64,000 nucleotides of DNA, taken from contig CM060481.1 of NCBI GenBank assembly GCA_030544235.1, forward strand, positions 11,670,892-11,734,891, given 5' to 3'. Within the stretch, counting starts at the first letter, position 1. Each line of letters opens with the position of its first letter. The notes below the pieces were generated by a model, which was not told the origin of the DNA, searched no databases, and was given only the letters and a program-made list of their open reading frames with translations. Positions 26,505 to 38,200 of the stretch are shown one piece after another. The translations under genes were made by a program, and so were the position numbers. This DNA is from Lepturacanthus savala (taxonomy: Eukaryota > Chordata > Actinopteri > Scombriformes > Trichiuridae).

Positions 26505-28863
26505 ATACATAAACACATGCTAAAGCCGAGAGAGTAGACAGATGTGATGTGGACACAATCACTGGTGAGCACTCGTGGGAATATTGGGAAAAGGATTAGC
26601 GACAAGAGCCACTCGTCATTAAGACAAAGAACACAGTTGATCAAAGTTGATGAAATCTATCACTGCAAGGAGTCATATGAATGATCTTTTGAGTTGCTGT
26701 AAGGTCATACACAGCCCGGTTTGATGAAGGAGTATCACACCCTTCCAGACCTCTAATACGTGTGAAGCATGATAGATGTGTCCAGTCTTCTAGCCTCAGA
26801 GATAGCAACAACCTAATCAGTCCTGCAAGCCTTCTGCAGCAGGCCATAAAATGCAAATATGTACCACTCTGATACCAACCTACTGGTTTCACAATCTCAC
26901 AGAATAACGCTGAGCTTGGACGTGGGGGGGCTTCTGGTTGATTCAGAGGAAACAGTGGCAGCTTCATTCCGAAATTGGGAACGATAAGTGTGACGAGGAC
27001 CGGTCTGTTTGTAAGATTGTGATCTAATGTGAGTGTAACATCGTTACTGACACCTCTGGCTGTTTGTGTGTGTGTTTGTGTGTCTACGCATGTGTGTGAC
27101 TGACATGACTGTTTGCAGAGGCTTTATCAGTCAGCAACACAAAGAGCTATTCAGTAGCCAGAGAGACACAACAAAGGGACAATTTATTGCAACAAAGACA
27201 CCTCCGTCCTGGAGGCCATGCTGGGTGCAAATTTGAACAAAAACCCTCCCCATCAGCTGGCATCAGAACTGCAGACTGCAATGCAAAATTATAACCTCAG
27301 GTAGAACTGCTGCTGATATTATGTCTATAAGCACTGGGGAACAGTTAGAAGCTAAAAGACTGGTCCACTTAAATTCCAAAAAACAAACAAACATATTTTT
27401 CCTTGTGTTGTATCTAGTAATACAGATAGCTTTGGTCCATGGATAGATAGTCAAGAGACTAAGTGCACTTACAAATTCAGAGATGTCAGTATCCCTATGC
27501 ATGGTAATCAATAACCCACTGTCAAAAATATTTTATTGTAGAAAGTAAGTTGTTCAGAGTGAGGTCTGGGGGTTATACAGAGTAATTGAAACACTGGTTT
27601 CTTTAAAGAGATGCTTCTGTCAATTTTCAATCCTGTGGGACCAATTGTTTGCAAATGTGGAGTCTCAAAATCTGCACTAATCAAACCAAACTATCAGCAT
27701 GAACATTTTTTTTTAGATAATTTGATTCAATCTAATGGTACAGAATGTGCGTGCCTGATTTTATTATGGTTGTTTCAATCTCATGGTTCCCACTGACGAA
27801 GTAGAACGAGAACATCTCAGTAACGTCTTTTAAAAATGCAAAACCCCAGTGTTAAGTGGCACATCGGAGGCATACTTCCTGTGAGATGGGATTATAAGAG
27901 ATGGAACACGCCCCATCAATCCCAGAATAGAGTCATCACCGCTGATGGATAGGTCTGTCAAACAGGATGAGCTGATCAATGCCCTCTGTCCAACCCTTCA
28001 AACACACATAGGCCGAGCCCTGAGTCAAATAGAGTAATCAAGCACACAAAAGGAAATGCAGATTACCTGTTGCTATGACGACTGCAGCCGCAGTGTGACA
28101 GCCATCCATCCTGACAGGGACCTAAGTATAGCTAGATTTACAAACACGGTGAAACTGGATATATCGCTTAGTGGGCCAGGTGTGTCCTGATAACCAACAG
28201 TCGCCAATGTAACCAGCGAGCAGGTTTCCAAAATGAAGCACCTGCTTTATGTCAACATGACGTCATATAACGCAGCCGCATGACATTATGTGCATGCACT
28301 TACTGATATGTGTTCAAAATCCAAAAGGCGAATGCAAATATGCAGAACTATGCTCAGGTTAGATTGATGTGACACTTTCTGTATGTGGAAAGGCAGCTGG
28401 GAATCTTTTCCCTTAACACCCCCCCTTCCACACACACACACCCCACCCACCCCAGCTGACCCCCCCTCCCCCAACCCATCATCATCAGACACCAGCAGCT
28501 GGCAGCCTGCCCCATTTAACTCCCTCCAGCATTTACTGGGCCGGGCTAATCACTGGTGCTCAGCACCGACCATGGCCGCCACACCTGCCCCCTCGCTGGT
28601 GGAACTGTCCCATCTGGGATCTTATGATGGGGAATTTCATTGGGGGGATTCAAGGTGCAGGGAAAGAGGGAAAGGATAAAGAAAAATGATAATCAAATCA
28701 TCCAAATAATTGGATGAAAACTGCAGTTGTTTTGATGCGCGCAGTAACTGTGGGAATGTAAAGTCACCCAAAACTTTTATACACCAAAACATAAGAGAAA
28801 ATGCATTGTATCAATGGGGATCATTATCGATACTGTCTAAAATCATCCTAAGAAAAACCTTTC

Positions 28864-29220
28864 TACACTGCAAAAACTGAGATGTTAACAGGTAAAAATA
28901 TCTTGTTTTTAGTACAATTATTCCAATAGTGAGTGAAATTGTCTTATTCCACTGTCAGATAATTTAGCTTATTTCAAGTTGTTTCTTTTCCCGATTTGGA
29001 TCAATTTGGTCTTGTTTTAAGGAAACAAGACTAATATTTTTCTTTAAGGGAAAGATTAACTCGATTTAAACAATGAAGGGACAAGACAACTGACTCAGAC
29101 AAGAAAAAAAATCTTTAGATGAGCTAAATTACCTGCCAATGGAAAATTATACTCAATATGGGACCAATTGTACAAAAACAAGATTTTTTTTACCTGTTAA
29201 GATTTCATTTTTGCGGTGTA
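28864..29220. mobile_element. Fold-back non-autonomous DNA transposon (MITE)
   Basis: The left end TACACTGCAAAAA and the right end TTTTTGCGGTGTA are inverted copies. The similarity continues inward for over 100 bp: AACAGGTAAAAATATCTTG on the left against CAAGATTTTTTTTACCTGTT on the right, and GATAATTTAGCTTAT on the left against ATGAGCTAAATTACC on the right. If the element is read as starting at CACTGC, a TA dinucleotide lies immediately outside each end. It has no coding capacity. Confidence 0.8.
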
Positions 29221-30179
29221 ACATTTATTTAAAAATATTTTCTTAGATTTGGGTTAGGGGATTAAATTGCTAAAAGGCTTTTGTAATCAGGTGTTTTGGT
29301 TTAAAAAAAAAAGGATTGTATAGGAGACAATGCAGGGCGGAAAGCCGTGTGTAGTTTGTGCTGAGATAAGCCATCATCATCATTAGCAGGGACCAGATGG
29401 TAAGTTGATCATGCACATTGCTTTGCTAGTTTGGTATCGGTCTTCCTCATTAGAAACCATATTCACACACGATGATTTATTCTACAGAAATCTTCAGAGA
29501 GAGGGACGACTCCTGTCAGACACAACAAATAAGCCCTTGTCTTCACACCAAAAGGCGCTTGGACTAACACAATAAAGTCTGTGACTGCAGCTTTTGTACA
29601 AAGAACAAGGAACCGAAACTTAAGTGTTTCTTATTTTCATCTGCACAATTCCCAGCTGATACTTGTTTTCGTATCTTATAAAGAAAAAAATAGATATTTA
29701 GGACAGGTCACCCTGTTTTATTCTCAAGTCCTCAAACACAAACGAGCAGTCAGATGATTTCTTCATCCACAAACTGAAATATGATTTGCCAGTAGCTGCT
29801 GCTGCTGCTGCTGGTGAACATTTGTGAAGCGGATCATATGGTGGAGCTGCCTGTCAGATCCGTGTTCAGCAGCAGCCGACAAAGACGCATCTCCCCTGAC
29901 GAGCGCTGACATAGAAAACTATATTTAGCCGCTGGCGTCCTGCGCGTAAAGTGACGCATGGCGCAGACGCGCGCACGAATACTGATCGACACAAGCAGAA
30001 AACTGTGTCACACATATGTGACCTATGTGGAGCTAAAGTGAAAACATTCGGCAGATGATCCGCACATTGGCTGATTCTGTAGCGTTTTGAGTCACGGAGT
30101 ACAATTAGATATGCCACGTCACATTAAAAACAATATGGAATACATCACTTTATATGGAGTATATGAGTAAAGCATGAAA

Positions 30180-30858
30180 ACCATTAGAGCCTCGTGCACG
30201 TGATCCTCATTACACACTCGCCTATAATAAAAAGTGCTCGTCCTGTAGTTTCCGGTGATCATGGCGAAGGGTGTAGGCCTAACTGCACTTTCATGAATAA
30301 TGAAAAAAATGACGTAAACAATGCGGTCCTCTCTGCAGCTCGGGCTCCGGGCTCGAGGCGGGCGCACCGAGGCGTGATGCGGTAGTGACGTAGATTCAGT
30401 CGGGGATCTTTAATCCTCTGCCGCAGCGGCGCAGCCGGTAACCAGAGGAGGGGGTAAGCGCGGTCGGACGGGAATGGACCGTACAGGCTAAGGCGAGCCC
30501 ACCACAAGGCCGGAACGCAGCTCGGTCCGTAGATAGGTGATCAAAAAACCGCCGAGTCAAACCGATTATACGAGCAGAACGAGCGCATAGGCCGGACCCC
30601 CTCCTCCTCTTCCTTCTCCTCCTCCTCCTCCTCCTGCCGTCTCCAGCCTATCCACACACGTTACTATTAAAGAGACGCTGCTGCTGCTGCTGCTTAAAAT
30701 ATATTTGACATTTGTTTCATCTGTCGGCCGGATTCGGTATCTTTTTATTTCATCGGCCGCCGGTTTCCCTGCCGCCCCGGTCGGTGGGTTGTTCGCCCTT
30801 CAGCAGCGCCGCCGCCGCGTCCCCGCTGTTCCTGTCAGCTGCTGCGCATCAGCAAAAC
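30180..30858 (+). promoter_or_regulatory. cpeb2: CpG-rich cpeb2 promoter and 5' UTR
   Basis: The base composition shifts abruptly to GC- and CpG-rich sequence from about 30320 onward, continuing into cpeb2 exon 1. CRE-like sites TGACGTAA (30310-30317) and TGACGTA (30386-30392) and an E-box CACGTG (30197-30202) lie within it. A CTC/CTG-rich stretch occurs at 30600-30700. An in-frame TGA at 30706-30708 closes the frame upstream of the chosen ATG. The start of transcription is not determined. Confidence 0.6.
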
Positions 30859-32249
30859 ATGCAGGATGAGCCTGCGGGGGTGACAGCCACGCAATTATTA
30901 CCCGCGTCGACCCAGGAAACGGACAGCGGCAGCAGCGGCAGCGACAGCAGCGGCAAATCCGGGAACCGGAGCAGCGAGAGCCGCGACCGGAGCTCGTTCA
31001 CGCCGGATTACAACAAGTCAGGTTTCCCCGATTTCGACCGAGGTCGCTTTTGCCAGACGCAGTCGCTCCGTGACCTTCAGCAGCACGGCAGAAAAACGCA
31101 GCAGCAGCTGAGTCCCACCACCGAGTTCAGCCCCGCAGAGTCGCCCCCGCCCCCGGGACATTTCAGTCACCTGCCGCAGCGGCAGCTCTTCCCCAAGGCC
31201 GGTGTCCACCGCGCCGCCGCCGCTGACCTCCGCGTCTCTCCAGTGGAAGCGGCTGAAGCCGATGCTGCGTCGCCATCGCCCACTTCCGTAAACCCACACA
31301 GGATCCAGATGGACTCCCCTATCGCGCACCATATCAATAACGGCAATGGCAGTGGCGGCGGCGGCGGCGGAGGCAGCGGCGGCATGTTGTCCGGGGGGCT
31401 CGGCGCCGCTTTCCCGAACCTCCCCGCCCAGGAGCTGCAGAGCGCCGGCGGGGGCTCGTCTTCGCCGGGCCTCCCCGGCTTCGGCACCCCGTGGTCCGTC
31501 CAGACCAGCTCGTCGCCGCCGCCTCCCCCTCCCGGCCCCCCCGCGCCCGGCTCCATGAGCGCAGTGAACCAAATGTCCGCCGCGGACTCGGACAGCAGCT
31601 TCTACCCAGCCTCCTCCATCAACCCGGCCTTCTTCCAGAGTTTCTCGCCGGTGTCGGCTAATCCGTGCGCCGGGATTAACGTGCAGGGCTTCAGCGGTCC
31701 CTTCTCGCCGCAGATGAACGTGCCCCAGCAGCCGCAGAGCCGCAGGTCTCCGGTCAGTCCCCAGATGCATCCGCAGCAGGGCGCCTTCCTGCAGCAGAGG
31801 AACAACTACAACCAGCACCAGGTGAGCGGCAGGTGACACAGGAGGCCGATCACTGTCCTCCATAGTAAACACAAAGAGCTCCATGATGATTCCGGGGGGG
31901 ATTTTATAAAGCAGTGTACATGTGTGCAATGGTGTTTGAGACATAAATAGTCTTTTTTTAAACTCTTCTTCATAATGCAATTTTTATGTCCTCTGCAAAG
32001 GGCTGAAGTCACTGCTCATGAGGCAGAGGGAGGGGAGGGGGTGAGAGGAGAGGAGGGAGCAAGGTGGCATCACTGAATCTAGCTCTTGTTCTGCCCTGGA
32101 AGCTGGCAGTGGGACGCAGTCACATGGCACCAAACCATCCTGGTCTTGTGCTTCACTCAGTGGGAACACAAAGACTGGCAGGGTTTGGTGTCCTAAATGG
32201 ATTTGGGAGGAGAATGAAGACATCTAGTATCTTGCTGTGTGTGTGTGTG

Positions 32250-32298
<49 letters not shown>

Positions 32299-35200
32299 AC
32301 ACGTTAACAGTTGGGGCCCTGAGGAAACACCAGCAATAGCACAGACTCACTGGAGGGTTCAGATTATGCAGGAGTCTTGTGTTAGTCGCCTCCGGCTTCA
32401 GGTTTCTCATGTGATTTGCAACTTGTGTGTGTGATTTTGCATATCTGTGCATGTGTGTGTGTGTTTGAAGGGCTTCTGTGTTGCCGCAGTGCCACTGATC
32501 TTTGACCATTTCCATCTGTCGGGAGTGTTAAGTAAATATATTTCCATGAAACCTCTGAAGAGAGACAACCAAACCCTTTTTTTGAGCGCCACCATCAAGC
32601 CGGAATGGTCACATGACAAGGAGGAACAGTTCAGGAATTTTATTCCTTTGACTTTTAAAGGCTAATTAATTTAAGATTAAAGCACCTAATTTTAACATGT
32701 CCCACAAATCGTTCAAATATAACATCTTCCATTAGGCTTCTTCCACAAACCCGTTTTCCCTGTTGTTTCGATGTAACACAGGACACCTTTAATGCTCACT
32801 GCTATCTTCAGATTCCACAGAGCTGCCTGCTTGTTGTTATATGCATCAGAAAACAGAAAGGTGATTGTGCTTCATTTTCATGTGAAAGCACGCAAGATTA
32901 AGCACGATGCAAGCCGATGTATGATATGCTTAAGAGCGGACACAAGGTCCAGGTGGAGGGGGAGTGTGTGCGTGCGTGTGTGTGAGTGTGTGTGTGTGTT
33001 TAACGTACACCGGTGGTGTCGCCGCGCACGGGATACTTAGTATTAGTCTTAAAGCTCTAAATCTTCTTATCTACCCACCCGTTACAGGAGCAGATCAAGC
33101 TGGGCTGTGGCTGACAGGCAGAAAAGGGAAGATAGAAAGGCCAGGATGGGCTGGGATGGGATATTGTGTGTATATATATATATATACTCTTTCTAAGCGC
33201 TGTACTCTCTCCTTTACTTGTGTGTGCGCAGCCCATGGTGAAGCCATCTCCCTGGGGCGGTCATCAGGGGAACGGCTGGGGCTCCGGGGGTATGTCCTGG
33301 GGCCGGGACCACCGCAGAGGGAACGGCATGGGCGTACCCGGCTCGGTCAGTCACGTCTCGCCCATGAAGAAACCCTTCTCCAGCAACGTCATTGCCCCGC
33401 CCAAGTTTCCACGCTCCGGCGGATCACTGGGGCCTAAGTCCTGGCTCGAGGAGAACATGTTTCGCACAGACAGCAACAGCAACACCTTGTTGCCCCTGCA
33501 GGTACGTGGGTGTTTTGGGTCATTCACACACTGGCTGTTTTTTTTTTTTTGTGTCACAATGTGAAGTCCCATATTTTGCAAGTTTTCATATCAGTAAAAC
33601 AAAATATATTAGTGGTTTTATGTCATGGGACAGAATTTAAATAACAACTAGGCTTTCGAGGTGTTATATAGGAATGTGTGTGTGTGTGAGTTTCAATGGA
33701 GATCCACCAGAAACTAAAAAGAGGAACGACTCTCGTTTTCATCAATGGAGGCATGAGCAAGGTAAGAGGAAATGAAAGCAAGGGACTCTTTAGACATACT
33801 GAGAAAATGTAAATTACCAGGTGCGTTTGCATTTAAATCAGAAGGGGGGAGTTGGAACTGCTTTGCAGGTTTTACTGAAGGTGTAACAAAGGAGGGGCTG
33901 CTGGGCTCAGTTCATTTTCAGGAAAGTAACACAACATCCTGTAGGTGAAGCAGCCACATGAAAACGAACAAGAAGTTAATCTCCTTCTCTATTTCATGCA
34001 CTAATGGGGGTCTAGACGGTCTCCATTTGCCAGTATTTGGATCATTTACTTTAAGTACAAGTATCAATACCAGAATGTCAAACTTTTCAAGTCACCAGAC
34101 AAGTCCTGCATTCATAATTCTACTTAAGTTAAAGAGTATGAAAAGAAATCTAAGGGTTTTTTTAGATGGTAGATTGGGTAGGAAATAAAAATAACATAGT
34201 TCTGTCAAATCATTTTGGTATTATTTAACAATGCAGTGGTATTTATAAGGTCATAATTATGTTGTTATATGTAACAGAATCCGAAAAGTGGTAAGTAGTA
34301 AAAGCTTTGGAATAAATGCTGTGGAGTAAAAAGTACAATATTTCCTACTGAAATGTAGTAGAGTATCAAGTAGGTTAAAATAATAATGCTCTAGTAAAGT
34401 AAAAGTACCTCAAACTTGAATTCAAGTACAATGCTTTCTTATTTTCCACCATTGGCCATGTTTTATCATATCTTTCTGCCAACAGCAAAATCCACATTGT
34501 TCTCAAAATTAGATTCATGAGACTTCTCAGCTTTATATAAAGTACTTTACTTTATAAAGTAAATGACTTACAATGAGGATATGAGCAATGAACTGTGTTT
34601 TACTGCTTTTATTATTATCCAGTGCATTGAAGTGAGTTATGAGGCTAGAAATTGTTTCCTGAAAGTCATGTGTCATTTCAGTAGTTTCTATTGTAGAATA
34701 TAATTTGTTGGTAGTTTGACTAAAGTGAAATAAACAGTAACAGGCTATACATACATATACATACATACATATGTATTACTATGAAGTATGAAGTCATATT
34801 CCTAACTTATATGAATGTAATTCTATGCACAATGACTCCCGGTAGGAAACATATCAATCATCATGACTCATTCAAACTCAAATAACGGTGTCATCAAATC
34901 GTATTATTGTTGCTATGAACTCAAATTATTAGTGATATCAGTGCCAAGAAGTACAACGCTTCCTATTCCAGGAAGCAGGCCCGACTTCATGGATTGTTAA
35001 TTTCCATAAACAGTGTCGGACCAGGAATTTTTCAGATTCCAAGTCTTTTCCTTCCTTCCTTTCTGTTTAATGTTTGGCAGTCAGTGATATGTCTCTGCTG
35101 AAGTAAACAGAGGAAAGATAGAAGAGCGTCACACTTTCTACTTTCAGTGAAAGTACGAATGGATTCAGTGTATCCACTTATTTGATATTCATTCTCACCC

Positions 35201-38200
35201 TAAAACACTGTGTTTAAGTAAGACATTATTTACCTGACAATATTAGTCCCACTGTCGTATTTATTTTCTGTGGGCTCCTTCTATCTCAAAATTTTGTATC
35301 CATTAGAAAAACTACTCTCTTACTTATAGACCAATGAAAAACATCACTTTTAAAGTGTGTGTCAGTTTTTAAGATAAGTGAAAATGGAGGGCAGGTGAGG
35401 ACTGGATAGTTGTGCCACCACAACATCACACATGTCCTGATGGCTCATTTTAGGACACGGTTTCTGAATATGTTCTTTTGGAATTTCCCTGTGGATTGAA
35501 TGTTTAAATGTATTAATATAACACCTTCTCACTTTGTGGAATATGGGACCTTTAAACATTACATCTTTAAAAAATCAACAGCAGCACCATTTCCAGAAAT
35601 AACATTGCTATAAGTTTTCACCGTGCACAGTTTTCATAGAGAGTATTTGTACTTTTTTACCTAATTAATATTCCCACAGTCCACCACACAGTGGTCACTT
35701 TCAGTAAAAAGCTCTTTCTCTATCACTTTACTGTTGCTGAATATTGTAAATGTAATTTTACAAGTTTGTGAGCACCCCAAACTAAATTTCCTTAAATTAT
35801 ATGAGTTTGGTAGCAAAACTTGCAAAGACATATATTTCCAAAAATGGTCAAATTCAACAAAAGATAATTATATGCACAGTTGGCTAATCCATTAGAGGTA
35901 AATATATGGGTGTTTTGTTCTTTGCTCTTTAACCCTATTAGCAGATTTCCCAGAATGCATTGTTACCTGCTCTATGACTTTAATACGTGTTGAAATGAAG
36001 CATTTTTGTTTACTTTTATGATGATAAAAAAACATGTTAGTGTTTCAGTCTCTACCCCAGTACACTTTAATCATAATAGGATCTATGAGAGCAATTTTGC
36101 AAGTAATCTTTGTCCTGACTCTACAGAGCCAACAGCAGCAATCACAGCTGCATTTTAATAATATCAAATAAAAAAATGAATGATGAGTGAAAAAAAAAAA
36201 TTAGATTAATGATTTCAAACAACTACCTGAACAGTTGAAGGATCTAAATCCACCAAACGAAGGCTACATGCAATATTTAGTCATAATATTTTTTGGGTAG
36301 CTTTAGAAGATATATTTGTTGACTTTGCATAATATTTTTAACATGAAATATTGAGTGGTCTGCTAGAAACATACCTCCAGACCCCTAAAGTGAATAAATA
36401 CGGAAAGAATGTTAATCCAAGCGTGAGCTACTCGCACTCTTAAATCTCTTACATGTTAAGCCAAATACCCGCGTTTCAGGGGCTTTATTGCTTATAAGCC
36501 AAATCACGAAGTGTGCTAGAAACGTGGAGAATTGGCATCATGAGGTGTGTTTGTTTTGTCAGCTTTGGCTCACGTACCTGTGTGTTTTTTTTCTTCTTTT
36601 TTCCAGGACCGCTCCCGGATGTATGAGAGTCTGAACATGCACTCCCTGGAGAGTTCCCTGATTGACATCATGCGAGCTGAGCAGGATCCAATGAAAGGTG
36701 GGATTGCCTTTTTTTCGATCTACATTAGGGTTAGAGTCAAAGGGGAGTTTCAGCACAGGGAACTGACAGACACCCGTTTCCAGACTCCCAGCGCTGAGTT
36801 GTTTTTCCCGCACAACAGTTTATTTTCTCCGTGCTGAGAGCTTAATACTACTGCCACCAGCTGCACATTTACACCGCCTTCCAGCTTGGGATCCTCTTGC
36901 TCCTTAACCTGTGCAGCAAACAGCAGAGTACACAGCAAAAAAAGAAAGGTTGGGTCAACTCAAAATTTCAGGGCAACAAACTTCGATAATTGTGTTGTAC
37001 AATTAATCTAAATGTTTTAAGTTTAGCCTCTGAGTTTGCTCAACTCTGAATTAAGATTTTTCTCAACTCAACTCAACTTTAACTGTTATTTGTGCTAACT
37101 CTTGAAAAAATGTTGAACTATCCCTTTAACACAATACTAACCAATTAGCGCCTAACTGCTGCAGCACTGCTAGCATTTGCCGCTAACAGCTAATGACCGA
37201 AAAGCTTTCTGTTTAAAATGTGTAGATTGTTTTCTCCACTACGATACAACTTAAAAATCCCTGTATCATTTAATGTTAAACTAAATTAAACTTACCCGTG
37301 CGACTCCTGGTAGCAGCACAGCCACAACGAGACTTGAAGTGAAAATTGCCAACTCGGTTGGTTTTCCTAGCATTACGCAACAAATAAAAAAAGACTTAAG
37401 GATTTAAGTATTATCAACTCACCAAATTTTGGAGCACACAACTGGGTTGCTTTGCATTATTACCATAAATGCTAATAATTTATATTATTCAAGTTTTACC
37501 AACATAAATTACAGTTTTAGGCCAAAAAATACAAGTTGGCTTTTTTTGCAGTGCAGAGGAGACAGGGGAGACTTTTCTGTGGTGGGAACGTCTCTTTATT
37601 AGTTACAGATGTGCATGTCTATAATGAAATCAAAATGATAAATGATATCAAAATGGCTTCTTTTGAATTATTTCTCATGGCCTGGCGGTAGCAGGGACTG
37701 AATGTAGTGTGACCGGCCTCCTGGTCTCAGCTGCTGGACATCAGAGGAGCAGTGTCAAATAACTGCACAGTTCTGACCCCGCAGACGGCTGTTCGTTTAC
37801 AGCCTCACAGGCCGGCTACACTTTCACTTTTAAATATGAGCCAGTGCACCAAAGCATCCCAGCAGCCGGTATTTGCCTGCATATGCTTTAGGCTTGCGTT
37901 TACTTGGTTATTTGCGGTCTCTGTTACAATCAGGGCTCAACCTGCGCCCTCCTTTCGCAGGCGAGTTTGTTGTTTTTCCTGCAGAAGCAGATGGAGAGGA
38001 CACGGGCCAGTGTGCACAGCAGAGAGAGGGGGGATCTAGACTAATTTTAGACATGATCACACTTTCACACACTGTGTATGACAGCCAAGAGAGGAGAGGG
38101 GGGCTTGTAAGGTGGACTCTGCCATTTATAGCATTTCCATGGCTGAAACTGTGTATTCTGGCCAGCAGCTCTAAAATACAGGAGGCCAAAACCAAAGCAG

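Larger units (their letters stand above)
16621..30179. other. Intergenic interval between divergent ndnf and cpeb2
   Basis: About 13.5 kb with no supported gene. Open frames of up to 185 codons occur but lack splice-consistent partners or recognisable domains. It contains microsatellites ((CA)n 18064-18107, TG 18250-18320, GAAA 22398-22433, TA 25470-25538, CA 26449-26501), a two-copy tandem repeat (20326-20402), a hairpin (21277-21316), a CTCF-like motif (25094-25107) and a fold-back transposon (28864-29220). Divergent genes with neural roles flank it, so distal enhancers are possible, but none can be shown from sequence alone. Confidence 0.6.

Noticed and set aside
30712..30858. Upstream in-frame extension of cpeb2 from a TTG
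   Set aside because: No ATG lies in this 49-codon extension; the first ATG is at 30859 with A at -3. Non-AUG initiation cannot be excluded but is not shown.
31018..31980. 320-codon minus-strand frame opposite cpeb2 exon 1
   Set aside because: A shadow of the GC-rich cpeb2 exon on the other strand; Arg/Gly/Ala-rich with no family resemblance.
33502..36606. A counterpart of the alternative human CPEB2 exon encoding SSLQLPAWGSDSLQDSW
   Set aside because: I looked for a matching open segment with splice sites between exons 2 and 3 and found none; it may be absent or diverged.
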